Position numbers and translations under genes: made by a program. A model generated the notes under the pieces. It did no database searches. It worked only from the letters and a program-made list of their open reading frames with translations, and was not told the DNA's origin. Shown here piece by piece: positions 1-12,362 of a DNA stretch of 64,000 nucleotides. Each line of letters starts with the position of its first letter. Position 1 is the first letter of the stretch. The stretch comes from Utricularia gibba. Lineage: Eukaryota; Streptophyta; Magnoliopsida; Lamiales; Lentibulariaceae. The DNA lies in assembly GCA_002189035.1 (NCBI GenBank), contig NEEC01000012.1, forward strand, positions 1,860,001-1,924,000, written 5' to 3'.

Positions 1-3000
1 TTTTTTTCTGAGTTCCTCCCTTTACATTTTTTACATCCCTCATTATCGAACATAGCTGAGCTGTCAATTCAGTTTGCCGCACCAAACTCTGCCAAGCTTA
101 AAACCATCCTCACTGGCATTTAAGCCTGAAGACATCTACAATGATAGATCATGTCAATCAAACTCACCAACGAGACAAAATACTCACAAGGAAGTTGAGC
201 ACTGAAAAATAGAACCCATTTTTCTGGGAGGACCTTTAATATACTTTCTTCCAAATTCTCGTAGGTGCTATAAAATCGTCTTGCATATACAGGATCATGG
301 AGTTCACTGCTACATACCACCGGAGAAAGCTAGCCAAGTCAATGTTTCTCATTGCTGTAAAATTGAAAAAGATTCGGATAAAAATATAACCAAAGAAATT
401 TGAAGTGGTATGAATGCGACCTTAGCACTTCAAACTTACATCGCTGAACAAGGAAATGACTAAGACGAGACTTATCAGAACGTTCAAAACGCAGTGCATG
501 GACCAACTGAAGAAGGTAGCACTGGAGCTCCCCATCATCAGCTCTTTCTAGAACACTCACAGCATATGCGCGGACCTGATGAAAAAGTCATACCATGGAT
601 CTCTTATGCCATTGAATTTATGAATCCAACTCAAATCAGCCATACTTTCAGCCAACAAACTGAGGTGATTATTGAATTTCATGAAGGCAATCATCTTGTA
701 GCCGAATTATGTGTACCAAATACTAACCAAGGATCTTTAAGTTAATGAACTGAAATGAATAAAACAGAACAAATATTAACTTCTTCACTCTCAAAAACTG
801 GTGATAGAAGCTCCAGCGCATCACAGACATCAATTGCTTCCCACTTGTTCATCAATTCCAAAGCCTGTTTGGCTTCCTGAGGAAAGAAGAAAAGGAAAAA
901 AGATCGCACTTAAAGGTTAATCAATTCAAAAAGACCAAACAAGAAGTTAAGGTTTATTTGCAATTTCCAGGAGCCAAATATTTGATAAATGCATTTGGAA
1001 TCTGAATGGCTTGATTTATCTTTTTGCCTTGAATTCATGAATTCCTTAATTAAATGGAGAATTCAACATGAATTTCAAGATAAAGTAGAATCACAAACCA
1101 AAAAGATAAAACACAGAATAACCCATAAATCTCCTTGCTCAGAGTTTTAAGAATACACGGATCTTCCCTCTTAAAAAAAGAAAAATAACGGCTCATGACA
1201 TAAAAACAAAGCAGTATCAAATCTTTGATGTGGTAATTTAAAAATGTCAGAAGAAGTATATGAGAAAACGCTTAAAAGTAAGGCTTATATGGTCATCAAC
1301 TCAACTACTGCACATCAAAATCATACCTGAACATCACTCCATTCAACACAGCGCAAAAATTTTGTCAGTGCCCTTTTATCAGACACCAATGAAAAACGAA
1401 ATTTCCAAAGGAGATGCTTCTCTTCTCCACTTAATGCCCTTGTTGGTGGATATTTAATATTCTCTGTATGGATCTATTAAATATCAGATGGTAAGTTGCT
1501 GACCCAAAAAGGCATAAATACATAGTAATTAGTGAAATCATTCCGGCGTTATAAGTCAAATCAATCAGCCATAAGCACCCACGTTAATTAAGAGATTTAC
1601 ATGAATGAGACATGCTTCATGGTCCACAAAAAGGATCACTGCATCTATGAAATTACAGTTGCATCCCTTAATGCATACGGTAGATGGCCAAAGTAAAGAA
1701 CATGCAGTGACAACAGGGCCAAAGATGGAAGAGCATCACGGGCTGAATTAGTAAAAAAATCATAAAACTTACTTTCTTTCTGTCGAGCTTGGTTTGAGGT
1801 CTTTATCAATAATTCCTCGATTTAAACTTCTTGCCAACTTAAGCTGCTTGTGTTCAGAAGGGTTGTTCTTTCCCACTTCAGGATCCCACACCATGACAAG
1901 CTCGTTTGTTGAAGCAATGGGAGATGGAATTAAGAATTTCGCACCTGACTCCTGTCCCTCACATAACAGTTAATTAAGTTTACGCATGCACCAGCAGATT
2001 TAGGAAAACTGTGGATTAAGTACCTGAAAAACTACTCGATGCTCAAAGCTGCAGAAATCAACAACAACATACAAATGAGCATTCCCATTTTTTAAGGTTT
2101 CTTGCTCCTTAATATTTTCCATAGCCTTGAATGTAAGCCGGTCCAGCCAATCAACTCTCTGAATTAACCCTCTCTCATACTTGTTTACAAGCTTCTCCAA
2201 ACGCTCCAATTCACCTCTCTCTTGTTTAGGGACCTAAGGTAGAAAACAAATTTCAGCGACTAAGGCATTTCGTATTCTAATTTGGAAAAGGAAGCGACAT
2301 CAGGTGATAATCTATTGAACCTTTCCAGGAGTAGTCGTGTTGATGGAACCATCTGCTTCTTTTCCCATCCAAAGTCTGAGCTTATGCTTCCCAGTTTTAA
2401 GCTGCTTTTCCTTGTTAAACAAATGAATTGCTGTCCCACCTACTATTTCCCCCTTGCCTCCACTTGAAACATCCCAGACCTTCACATGAATCCGAAAATC
2501 GAACTTGAATACAGAACACATGCTATAAGAGAAAACAGACATAGGCAAAGCACATTGGAGCTTACCGTGACAGCGAGTTGGGAACTCGCAGTCAAATCAC
2601 GGTATTTTGAACTCAGAGTAATTAGTTCATTCCAACAATATGACGACTCGATAGACACCAACCTATGATTTCATCACCATCACAACAAATGTTTTTTCCA
2701 TCAAATTAAAAAAAAAAAAAAAAAGCTAATAGATGCATCCATACAAAAATGTAACCTTGTTCTCATAGGGAGCCCAAATGGTTCCCCATCAATGTACAAC
2801 AAGCATTCCGCGTACAACTCTGGTTTTTTCTCCTCAACTGCACAGTCACCATCAGCTGAAGAAGACCAGTTTACAAAAATTCGATCAACATTCCACCGAG
2901 AACCCAACTAAAAGATGTAAAGGCTGCAAACGGGTAGCGTCCCGAAACAGCAGCAACTCAAAAACTCAAAACCGCAGAAACGCATTTAGCGATCAACCTG

Positions 3001-3147
3001 GGGCAGAGGCCCAGCAACCTGAACTCAATCAGCAATACCTGAATCTTCCGTTCTACGGTGAGGTACTTTTCCTTCCAATCGCTCAACCTTGAAGGTAACA
3101 GGAAGATTAATGTCGCAGGACAAGAAGAAACATTCGCTTCCGCCCAT
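1..3147 (-). CDS. VPS34: Class III phosphatidylinositol 3-kinase (VPS34), 5' part, runs off the window
   Basis: VPS34 makes phosphatidylinositol 3-phosphate on endosomes, vacuole and autophagic membranes. The visible part covers the N-terminal C2 domain and the start of the helical (PIK) domain; the kinase domain lies beyond base 1. Exons as I read them: 3147-3039, 2837-2756, 2662-2566, 2479-2321, 2233-2024, 1951-1773, 1473-1327, 876-781, 575-440, 354-234 and 135-1. Landmarks are FFLSCDINLPVTF at the start, YIDGEPFGLPMRTR and VWDVSSGG in the C2 domain, FCSFEHRVVFQ, WKFRFSLVSDKRALTKFLR, and ELQCYLLQLV in the helical domain. Phases join cleanly except for three single-base losses: near 1454 (AAA where TTA-AAA-TAT is expected), near 304 (GTGAACTC for GTGGAACTC) and near 94 (CTTGG for CTTTGG). 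Each breaks a well-conserved stretch and all lie in homopolymers, so I suspect sequence error rather than a dead gene. The identification rests on strong family resemblance. Confidence 0.9.
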
Positions 3148-4191
3148 GCCCACGGATATTCTCTCCAGGTTACGATCGTCTGGCGTTGGCTAAACCACCA
3201 ATCCAGAGGTTTCAGAACACTAGAGACTCTTTAATAATCGATCATCCCAGGGAAAATTCAGTTCCCACTGTAGCAACAAGTTTTTTTTCCGGGAAGATAG
3301 CTGAAACCTGAAAATCGAAATCAAAGGTTCAATCTTTACCATCTGTGCCCTAGACCATAAAACCGCCCGGTCCAGCTCTCCAAAAACCCAGCCGGTTTTT
3401 CCAGTTTTTGACCGACTATTGACCAAACCACCTTTTTTTTTTTGGCCGCCCCCTTGGAATGAACGTGGGAAAATTAGCTTTTATAATTGAAAAATATACG
3501 TTAAATAATCAATTTTGATTTTTTAGAAACATATGTTCAACTCGAAATTAGAAACAATTCAATCCAAATCGAGGATTAAATTGAAGAATGAGTTTCATTT
3601 CTTTAAACAATAATTTTGTGTGAAATATTTTAAAATATAATAAAAGAATTAATGAAATGAATTTCAATGACTCTTAAAGAATTATTAATTCAAATTCAGG
3701 ATTAAATTTTTATTTACCGTTTTAGAACTTGTTCTATTCTAATAATTTACTAATTTATTCTCTTTCAAATTAAAAAATTCTTCTAAATTACCGTTTTTTA
3801 TTTATTCTAAAAATATATTTATATCATGTTATTAAATAATATAATAAATTTTATAGTATATATTTTAATTTAATTTAATTTAATAATATATTTTTATACT
3901 ATTACACAAAATATTTTTACAATATCAAAATTAATTCTATTCTATATAATTTGAAGTACAATTTTATTTTATAAAATAGTACCTTAGTATGATGCCATCA
4001 TAAACAAGGTTTTGTATTCATCCAAAAATTCAATGGTCCTCAAAGTTGATAAACCTTAATCATATTCTTTGCTTCTTCACTTGAAAAGGAATCATCTCCT
4101 TCACCTTTGCATCTGGCTACGAGTAGGCAGCATATATTCCAACCAAACCAAAAAAAAAAAAAAAAGCATTTCTCTGTGATTCTTCTTCCCC
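3148..4191. other. Intergenic DNA between divergent VPS34 and RING-H2 genes
   Basis: The first 300 bases upstream of the VPS34 start have mixed composition and presumably hold its promoter and 5' UTR. From about 3470 to 4000 the DNA is very AT-rich with no coding frame. A purine-rich run of A near 4150 lies just upstream of the RING-H2 start. I see no recognisable repeat. Confidence 0.6.
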
Positions 4192-4954
4192 ATGAACAGA
4201 AGAAGCTCTGGATCAAGCAACGGCCTCTGGGCTCATCGGCCTCCATCTCCCCGACGGGTTTTCTCTCCTTCTTCTTGTCTGTGTTTTATTGAATAGTTGA
4301 ATACTCACTGTGTTCAAAACTGGCTTATTTTCAGTACCTCATCGGAAGAACAACTGATACATGGTGGTGGTTCGAGCAAACATTCATTGATCGGTATAAG
4401 TTTATGGGATGATATTTATGTTAAAATTTAAATCTGATGGATCGGATAAACACACACGTTAAGCTTAATTACATAAAAAACATAGATTATAATATAAAAA
4501 ATTAGACTCAATTAATTTGTAGTGATTATAATTTTTTATATATCAGTTTGATAATATGTAAGTTTGTGTATTCTAATAATTTGAAATTACTTATACCATA
4601 GAACAAATCTTTTTTTTTTTTTTTCTTGAACAGATCCCCGGCGCCGCTGGTGCCGCACTCCGATGAATCAAGAATTGGGGTGGAGCAGCAGCAGCAGCAG
4701 GTGCAGAACAGCGGTCTGAGGAGGAGTTCTACAGACCCCATCTCAACAACATCATCAAAAGGCTTGGGAGGAACGATGGTGTGGATGAGGAGGAGTGGGA
4801 GAGCTGCGCCATCTGCCTGGAGGACTTCGATACGCGGCAGTTCGTGATGGTGACGCCGTGCAACCACATGTTCCACCGTCACTGCATCGCTACCTGGATG
4901 AAGGGTAATCGTAGATGCCCCGTTTGCAGGGCTCCCGTCGGTGCCACCCCATGA
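4192..4954 (+). CDS. Small RING-H2 finger protein, probable E3 ubiquitin ligase
   Basis: Three exons fit: 4192-4257, 4335-4393 and 4634-4954, with a single TGA stop. The start codon lies in MNRRSSGSSNGLW. Exon 2 gives YLIGRTTDTWWWFEQTFID and exon 3 opens RSPAPLVPHSDESRIGVE followed by five glutamines. The C-terminus is a RING-H2 finger: SCAICLEDF, then TPCNHMFHRHCIATWM, then RRCPVCRAP, with the Cys/His ligands in the C3H2C3 order. Such fingers recruit an E2 enzyme. Exon 3 changes frame once, between NSG (about 4715) and EEEFYRPHLNNII (about 4722). One extra G (CTGGAGGAG instead of CTGAGGAG) would restore a protein of about 148 residues. I read this as a lost base in a GG pair. Substrate unknown. 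Confidence 0.7.
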
Positions 4955-6124
4955 AAAAACCACTCCACATGATACACATGATAGTGGTTATATTATATGA
5001 TATATTAATATATAAAAAATTACAGATTATTAATAATTGATTAAGTTTAATTTTTTTAATATAATTTATATTGTTATATAATTAGATTTTATATGTAATT
5101 ATGTGATACAGTAAATATTGAACTATTTGGTTGAACTTTTGAAAAACAAAAAAAAAATAAAAAAAATTCCTCAAAAAATGAGAAAAAGAGGATACATCAT
5201 TCCACAAAAATTCTATTATAACCAAATCAATGAATATAATTATAAGTTGATAAATAATATTATGGTTGTGTACCTTCACCTCCATTTAGAGTTCTCATTA
5301 CCATCATCATAGTCGTGTATGTTTCCTTCACGACATTCTAAGGGAAGATAACGTTATAATATTGTAAGAAGAAATTAGGAATCCAAAACTTGGTCTAATC
5401 TTGCATTGTTGTAATTAATTCCTAGTCTTACAAGGTAGCGGTAGACTTGACTGGCTATCGTAATTTTACGAATTCGAGTACATTTTATTCGATTGTTATT
5501 GTTCTATAAAAGATGATCTCCCTTTTAATTATAATATTGGGATAAGAAATTAGGAATCCAAAACTTGAGTTAAACTTACATTTTATTCCTAGTCTTGTAT
5601 TGTTGCAACCAATTCTTAAACTTACATAACACCAGAAAGTAGTAGACTTAACTTGATCTCTTAATTTTATGAATTCGATTGCACTATAACACGCTATCAA
5701 AAGAAAAGGGTTTGTCAATTTTCCCAAATGGCAGGGACCAGCATCCTCCTCTACCCATTTTCGAGCATTATCAGTCAGTTAGATAACTTCCATCAAAATC
5801 ATAGAACATGAATACAGTAATTCCTTTACTAAGTAATTTATGAAAAATAAAAACAATTATTTAAATATAATATAAAATTTTTAATAGTTTTTATAAAAGT
5901 TATTGAATCTAATTCAAAAAATCATAGATTTAGATTGAATTGGATTTTAAAACAATGACCTCACCCCTTAATGCATGCAATGCATTATAGTGATGAGAAA
6001 CCTGAAATGACAACTAACCATAAACACAAATGCTTTTGTGTAGGTACATGTTTCTCCTACAAGGCTTTCCTGATCCATTTTACAGCAGGAAAGGAGGTCG
6101 CCAATGTGGGTGTGAGTAGTAACA
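4955..6124. other. Intergenic DNA with a diverged local repeat
   Basis: AT-rich DNA between convergent genes. Two stretches, about 5365-5470 and 5540-5665, share AAATTAGGAATCCAAAACTT, then TTCCTAGTCTT and a tail ending in TTTTA(C/T)GAATTCGA, so they look like an old direct duplication of about 110-120 bp. No coding frame is supported. Confidence 0.45.
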
Positions 6125-9100
6125 TCATATCATCTTCTCAATGTCGTCCATTCTCTTCACCCTCTGCATTGATCTGATAACTAGACCAAGGAAGATACCT
6201 GCAGACACCACCATTACCACATAATCAACCTTTCAGAAGGACCGCCAGTCGCAACACTTGGTTGTTGCAGCTTTTCAGAAGCATTTCTGCCTCATGTTGT
6301 TTCATAGAGTTGGATAAGAACTAAGATAAAACAAGGTTATACTGATATCACAACTCACCACCCCCAATCAAAGCGACCTTCGATATGATGGCATAAGCGT
6401 CCTGGCTGCTCAAGCTCACCCCAATGTTAAACAGAGTACCCCTACCACTGTATGTATGGTTGCCATCTGCAGGATTGTTGCCTTCCGAGCTGCTCTCTCT
6501 GACTGAAAAACCAACATACCCATCAGTTCTTACGTGATTTGCTTATCTGGATAAAAAGTTGTATGCTCAAGGACGTGGATTATCCTTGGTGGGCTATAAG
6601 AGATTTCATTTGAAGAAGGTAAACCTCAAACCCAGATCGTGGATATAAAAAAAATAATATCAAGAGGAAGGTAAGCCTGAATCATGATTTTTATTTTGGG
6701 AGGTCATTTTGGCTCTAGTGCTGGGACTCTTACTACAGAAGTTAAGAGAGCAACATTTTTACCTCTAGCACTCGGATTCGGAGCTTGAGATCTCCTGTTT
6801 CAAGCTGATTCACTACATCTTCAATCTTCTTGATCCGTGAAGGCATTGAGATTGTGGAAAGCCTTGCCTGATAGATGATGCAAAATCAGTGTCTTGCCAT
6901 TAATCAGAGGGACACTGCTTCCTGTACTTCAATAGTTTATGAGGAGATTAGTTTACATCATCAGCTTGTTTCGTTAGCTCTTGAACAACCCGTGGTCCAG
7001 TATGTTTTTGCTGTATTGAACTTGATAGCTCCTGCCAGAGTTGAGTTCATGTAAGAGTTGAGAAAGGGATTAAGTGATTTCTGTAAGAAATGACGCAGAA
7101 CCTTCACGTAAGGAGCTGCAATCTCCGCAAAAGAAAAGTTGGGATTTAGACTGTATCCAATGCCTGCATGAGAAGAAAATGTTCAGTCCTCCAGCGGTAA
7201 GATAATACTCATCACCCAGGGATAAAGCAGAGGCATCACCTTCGACTGTTGAAAAAGCTTTTAATAGAAATATCAAGTTGGCAGGAAACCGGAACGAGTG
7301 ATCTGTTGCTATCGCCAGTAAATCCTGAAACAAAATCCTATCCCCATGTAGCATTTTTCGAGAACACCATGGAGAATTTTAAGTTTGAGAGCAACAGTAT
7401 TTCATAAAATGGAAACCAAGATGTGAATGTTGAAATAATTATTTAGTTTCCAGTTCTCAATATTTTGTACAGCATTCAAAGAGGGGCTGGTACCTCGCCA
7501 ATAGCTGATAGCATTTGCTGCTGATCAGGTCTTTTAGTTCGCAGATTATCCAACAAAAACTGTAGAAATTTTCTGACCTAAAACCAAAATAAAGATTAAA
7601 TATTAAAAATAATATCATAATCGAAGATTAGCCTTTGGTGAAAGCCATCTGACAGTATATGCATTAAAAGAACAGAGGAGTTGTTAATACAGATGACATG
7701 TCCCCGTTTCGTTGAAGCACTCCAAGATCCAATAGAATATCCATCACCTACAGTTTTTCATTAGATAAAAAGCTTCAATTATTCTCCATTAGGTCCGAAA
7801 CATCAGCTTCGTCTGCGGAGCATAACAAACGCAAGGTATGCAATCCATACTACACACATCAGCGAAGGAATGCATGAACTTGAACCTTTTTTACGTCCTT
7901 CTCATAGGCAGCATAGAAAAGATCAAGTAACTTCTCCCTGGTAAAATTCTTGATTTCTCCCATCATTCCATAGTCATAAAATATCAGGGATTCATCCACA
8001 TCAATAGCAAGATTTCCAGGGTGAGGGTCAGCATGAAAAAATCCAGTCTTAAGAATCTGAGACAGGGGAGTGGTCAATATAGTTATTAAACAGGAAACAT
8101 ACATATTGCAATATAAATTGCCATATGGCTCACCTGAATTAAGTAAGCTTCAGTGGAGCGTGATGAAATAGTCGCACGATTATAACCCCGTGCATCTATC
8201 ACATCGAGCTGGTTTATCTTGACGCCTAAATGCAATCCAATGTGCACAAAAAACCATCTTGGTTATATTTCTTTCATGGGAATAGGTGCGCAATGTTTCA
8301 AGAACAAGCAAGCCATTATCAAAAATAAGAAGTACCGGAACATATTCTGATGTCAGGACCTTTGATGATGTGTAGTCCCAGTATACCATCTAGGATGAAC
8401 CCCAAAAAAAGTCTTAAATCAGTTTTTGACACAGTACAGCTAAATGATGGTGAAAGCGGGAGAGATCATTTTCTAAAGAAGACTTACAGGTACTCGAACC
8501 CACTTTACATTGCGAAAGTCCCGACGAAATCTGTCAGCATTTTTTCCCTCTTTCACATAATCTATTTCTTGGTACAAGATCCTAGATATTACCCCAATGG
8601 AAAAGATATAAGTCATCGGATCTGGATCACCAGGATATCATCTGTATGATGATTTACAAATCTCTTGCAAACAAAAGCACTCACGCAGTTGTATAACTTA
8701 CTTTTCACATTCTTCATATATTTCAATCCAATCCCTGCCGCCAAGTGTTTCACTGCTCTGGAAGTACTCCGCGATCAGCTTTAAGTTTTCTACATTACAA
8801 TGATCACGCATTTCAGAAAACAAGCAATCAAAAACGAAGAAGCAAGAACAAGTAACCAAAATTACTAGAACTCACTGCAATCAATGTCAAAAAGCTTTCT
8901 TAGGCCAGGTCTTTGAACCTTCACAGCTACTTTCTGTCCACTGTGCAGGACAGCTCGATGTACCTAAAACAAATACAAAAATAAAGATTAAATTGAACAT
9001 GAGCAGGAGGGAAAAAAATAGGTATATCTTCTTGAAAATATGCACGTTTCTAGGGGAGAATATCCTTTCAACACAGGCAGTTAAACGTGATCGTATTTAC

Positions 9101-10070
9101 TCTTATTGCATATAGCCATTAATTTCCACCTCAAGGAAAGATGGAAACAGAAGTAAACACCTGTCCAAGACTGGCAGCTGCAATTGGCAAGTCTTCGAAC
9201 TCCTTGAACAAGAGATGTATAGGTGCACCCAACTCATTTTGAATGCAAATCTTTGCCCTAGCAGGTGAAAATGCAGGCACGCTATCCTGAATTATAAACC
9301 GAACTGTAAAGATATGTCCCAAATCCTGAATCATAGTTAGTCTACCTATTGATGAAGCAAACCTGCAATTTGGCAAGTTCTTCCACAAATTCTCTAGGGA
9401 ACAGATCAGATCTAGTGGAAAGTAACTGGCCGAGCTTAATAAATGTCGGTCCAAGTTGCACAACACGTTCTCTTACCCATACAGCTGTTCGTCTTCTTCT
9501 CTTTTCCTGAAGACCACATGGATCATACGCCAAAAGTCCAAATGCATATATATTACCAGGAAGAAACTGCTTCATATTCTACAGCAAGCTCACCCGCTTA
9601 TCTTCAGTGAATCCTCCTATGTATGTCAACTTTGCATCATCCAACAGAACAAGGACCCGAAGTGAAAGAACAAAGGCCCATACATCTATACTTCTCTGGA
9701 CTGAGTTATACCTTTCATTTGACCAACTGAAACCTTCCCTTACGGGTAATACTTTTTCATCCTCATTCCCTTGTGACGCTGGTGGAGCTCTATTTACATC
9801 CTTTTGTTCACTTTTGAAAGGCGAGATCTGTTTGTTGACCTCGGAAATTGGAAGCATTTTATTTGCATGTCCATTTATACCACTTTTTTTGAGCAGTTCA
9901 GCATTCTGCATTTTAGAGTACAACCTCCAGCGTCCTCTTCTGGTAGTTGGAGCCACTCTGTACAACTTGACATACTTTGTCCTTAAATGCCAAGGACTTC
10001 CTTCGACGTTCTGATGATTCAGTAGCTTATCAGATGACAAAAATGTTTCTGAAACCAATGTTGGCGCCAT
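6125..10070 (-). CDS. ABC1K-family atypical kinase (ABC1K7/ABC1K8-like), probably plastid-targeted
   Basis: Seventeen exons: 10070-9594, 9506-9363, 9286-9161, 8963-8876, 8789-8702, 8581-8488, 8389-8336, 8225-8134, 8056-7886, 7747-7691, 7577-7494, 7324-7240, 7163-7102, 7031-6957, 6867-6763, 6502-6359 and 6198-6125, for about 673 residues. ABC1K proteins are plastid or mitochondrial atypical kinases tied to prenyl-quinone and stress metabolism. The family signature is clear: TFIKLGQLLSTR (the KxGQ motif), PIAAASLGQV (Ala-rich loop), KVAVKVQRPG (ATP-site lysine), FFHADPHPGNLAIDVD, and FYDYGMMGE, where the metal-binding motif reads DYG rather than DFG. The first exon has few acidic residues, as in a transit peptide, and the last two exons encode hydrophobic segments. 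Two single-base losses are inferred: one G at the exon 7/8 junction (EYVP-GVKIN) and one G in the run at 6439-6442 (TVVGGTLFNIG). Confidence 0.87.
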
Positions 10071-12003
10071 CCAAGGGGTATGATCTGAGAAATGACTATT
10101 AAAACAATTAAAACATGAGCGGCTCAGCTCAGGTATTGAGGAACAACGGAGAGACTGGCCTGAACATTATAGACCAAACTCCCCTAAGCTCATATGCCCA
10201 ATCAAATATTACCTTGGCGTCTACCGAGCATCATTAACAAAATTGAATAACTTCAATGAAAAAAAAATTGATGGATTTGCTCCATCCTTAACTGTTACTT
10301 GAAACAAATAAGTAAACCTCTTATCATCCTCTAGTAATGCAGAAGTCAGAAACAATTCGTAGATCGTAAAAGACTTGCACCGCTGACAAAGCTCAGCTTC
10401 CCTTGATACATCATCAACGAGAAGGCAAGAAAAACTAACCTTTCAGTGCGAAATGAACGGAGAAAGACAGAGAATGATGCCACTGCACAGATCTCTGCCC
10501 CCCTTCGAAAATTTACATGAAGTTAAAACAAATTGTTTATGAGCACGCAAGAAGAGAGCTTCTTCAAGTCAAAGCAGGTGGTACACGGGATATGATCACT
10601 GTCATACATTTCAAATTATGAATCTTACACGTCTCATAAAAAAAAAGAAAATTGCTTCTGCAAGTGAATCGCTTGCCTTAGCAAGCAAACGATTGCGTTT
10701 AGAAATGATATACGGCATGAAACTTCCTTGGACCAAAGTACCCCAAGTAGTCGACGAAAAAAACTGTCGAAATCATGGGTTGATCGCAATGAAAGAACAG
10801 CCAAAACCAGTCCCTATTTTGCGAAAGAGCAATCATTCAGGTTGCCAATGACGAATCCATTTTACGTCCCATAATCGGAAGCAAATTCAATAATTGAAAC
10901 TAACAATCATTATTAGTAATGAATCTCCAGTACTCTTACTGCTACAGAATAGTTCAAGCAAGAACAAGAGCACCGACAGTTGGCGCCAGAAACACGAACA
11001 CCAGATATTGAAACTCCCAATGCTTGTCCTGTGGTTCCCGTGGAAGAAAATCAGGACGGCATTTCATCATCTTTGTACTGTACACCATAAACGAAATCAG
11101 CGCCGATGGATTTTGGACATTGACGAAGCGTCGATAGAACGCAGCCCGGCTCTTCCAATCTGTGCAGATTGAAAGCCATTTTACCCGGCACCAAGGGCGG
11201 CGATTGAAGTTCAAACGCTGGGCAATGGCATCCCACCTCAGTCTGCGCCATTGCCCGGCTTGGGAGTTTTTTTCCATGGAAAAATTTCAAAATTTGGTCC
11301 CTCACGTTTCATCAATTTCCACTTTTGGTCTCTATATTTCAAAATATTATTTTTAGAGAATTATTTTAATAAAAAAATCTGGTTTTTACAATTTTTTAAA
11401 GATTTACACATTTTTTGAAAAAGAAATGATAATAAAACCTTTTTGACATTTTGCAAATAACACACCAAAATAAAACTGTCTCGGGCCAGGTCCATTTGCT
11501 TAGCCGGCCGGGTCTTTTCTTTTGAAGCCCAGATCCATTCCTTTCGGGCATGTCCATTAATTTGAACTCATTAATCGGTTAAATTTTATTATTTTTTAAA
11601 TGGGAATCTGATATTAATAGAACCATTCTTTGAAAATTGGATTCAACCCATTTTTCAATTTATTCATGATTTTAAATTAAATCGTTTTTATAATAAATTA
11701 ATCAAAAATTATTATAAAATATTACGAAAAATAAAACATATTATATAAATTCATTTATTGCGATTTTTTTTATAAACATTGTTAAATTTAAAGTAATGTT
11801 TTGAAAAATTTTTAAAACCTATTTCTATTTTTCAGAAGTATAAATAGTTTTGTTTTAAAACAATTTTAATCATAAAAATAATTCTATCAAAAATACTTTT
11901 AAAATTATAACTACAAAAATTATTTTTAGAAAAATAATGAATTGGTTACTTTTATTTTTTATTTATACTTATCAAAAGTAATTTTAAAAAATAAAAATAA
12001 ATT
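10071..12003. other. Upstream region of the ABC1K gene and AT-rich intergenic DNA
   Basis: The first kilobase has moderate GC and may contain 5' UTR exons of the kinase gene. From about 11300 to 12000 the DNA is AT-rich and non-coding. The only notable reading frame is the small one listed separately at 10954-11277. Confidence 0.4.
10954..11277 (-). CDS. Unrecognised small ORF, 107 residues, hydrophobic C-terminus
   Basis: An open frame of higher GC than the AT-rich DNA at 11300-12000. It begins MEKNSQAGQWRRLRW, is rich in Arg and Trp in its first half, and ends in a hydrophobic segment (FQYLVFVFLAPTVGALVLA) that could span a membrane. I do not recognise the family. An overlapping frame at 11305-11051 (84 residues) competes with it. 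It could also be untranslated leader of the ABC1K transcript, which lies downstream on the same strand. Low confidence that it is a gene. Confidence 0.15.
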   Translation of the reverse strand: MEKNSQAGQWRRLRWDAIAQRLNFNRRPWCRVKWLSICTDWKSRAAFYRRFVNVQNPSALISFMVYSTKMMKCRPDFLPREPQDKHWEFQYLVFVFLAPTVGALVLA

Positions 12004-12362
12004 TTAAAAATTTTCTAAAATATTGCTTAACTCTCTCATTCCATCGGAAATTTTAAAACACGATATAGCTGATTCTCTTACATCACATACAAGAACGAGC
12101 AAAAACCGCACGAAAGAAGAAGCCCTGGGTGGAGCTTCCATCTTTTCTGGGAGGACGCAGACGCCGCACCAGCATTGATCCTCTGCATCATCGTGACGAC
12201 TGCAGAACTCCACGCTTTGCAGTGCAGAGATGACAGCAGCAGGAACAGGCAACTGCATGCTGTGTATATTCATGGCGTTCAAATCTCTTAGAGTATGTAG
12301 CAGTATATGTACACTGTGCACTGTGTTGCCAACTTGTTGTCGCCGTCGTGGTGCAACTGGGT

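Noticed and set aside
2701-2724. Poly-A run in VPS34 as a retrocopy poly(A) tail
   Set aside because: It lies within an intron of a gene that keeps all its introns.
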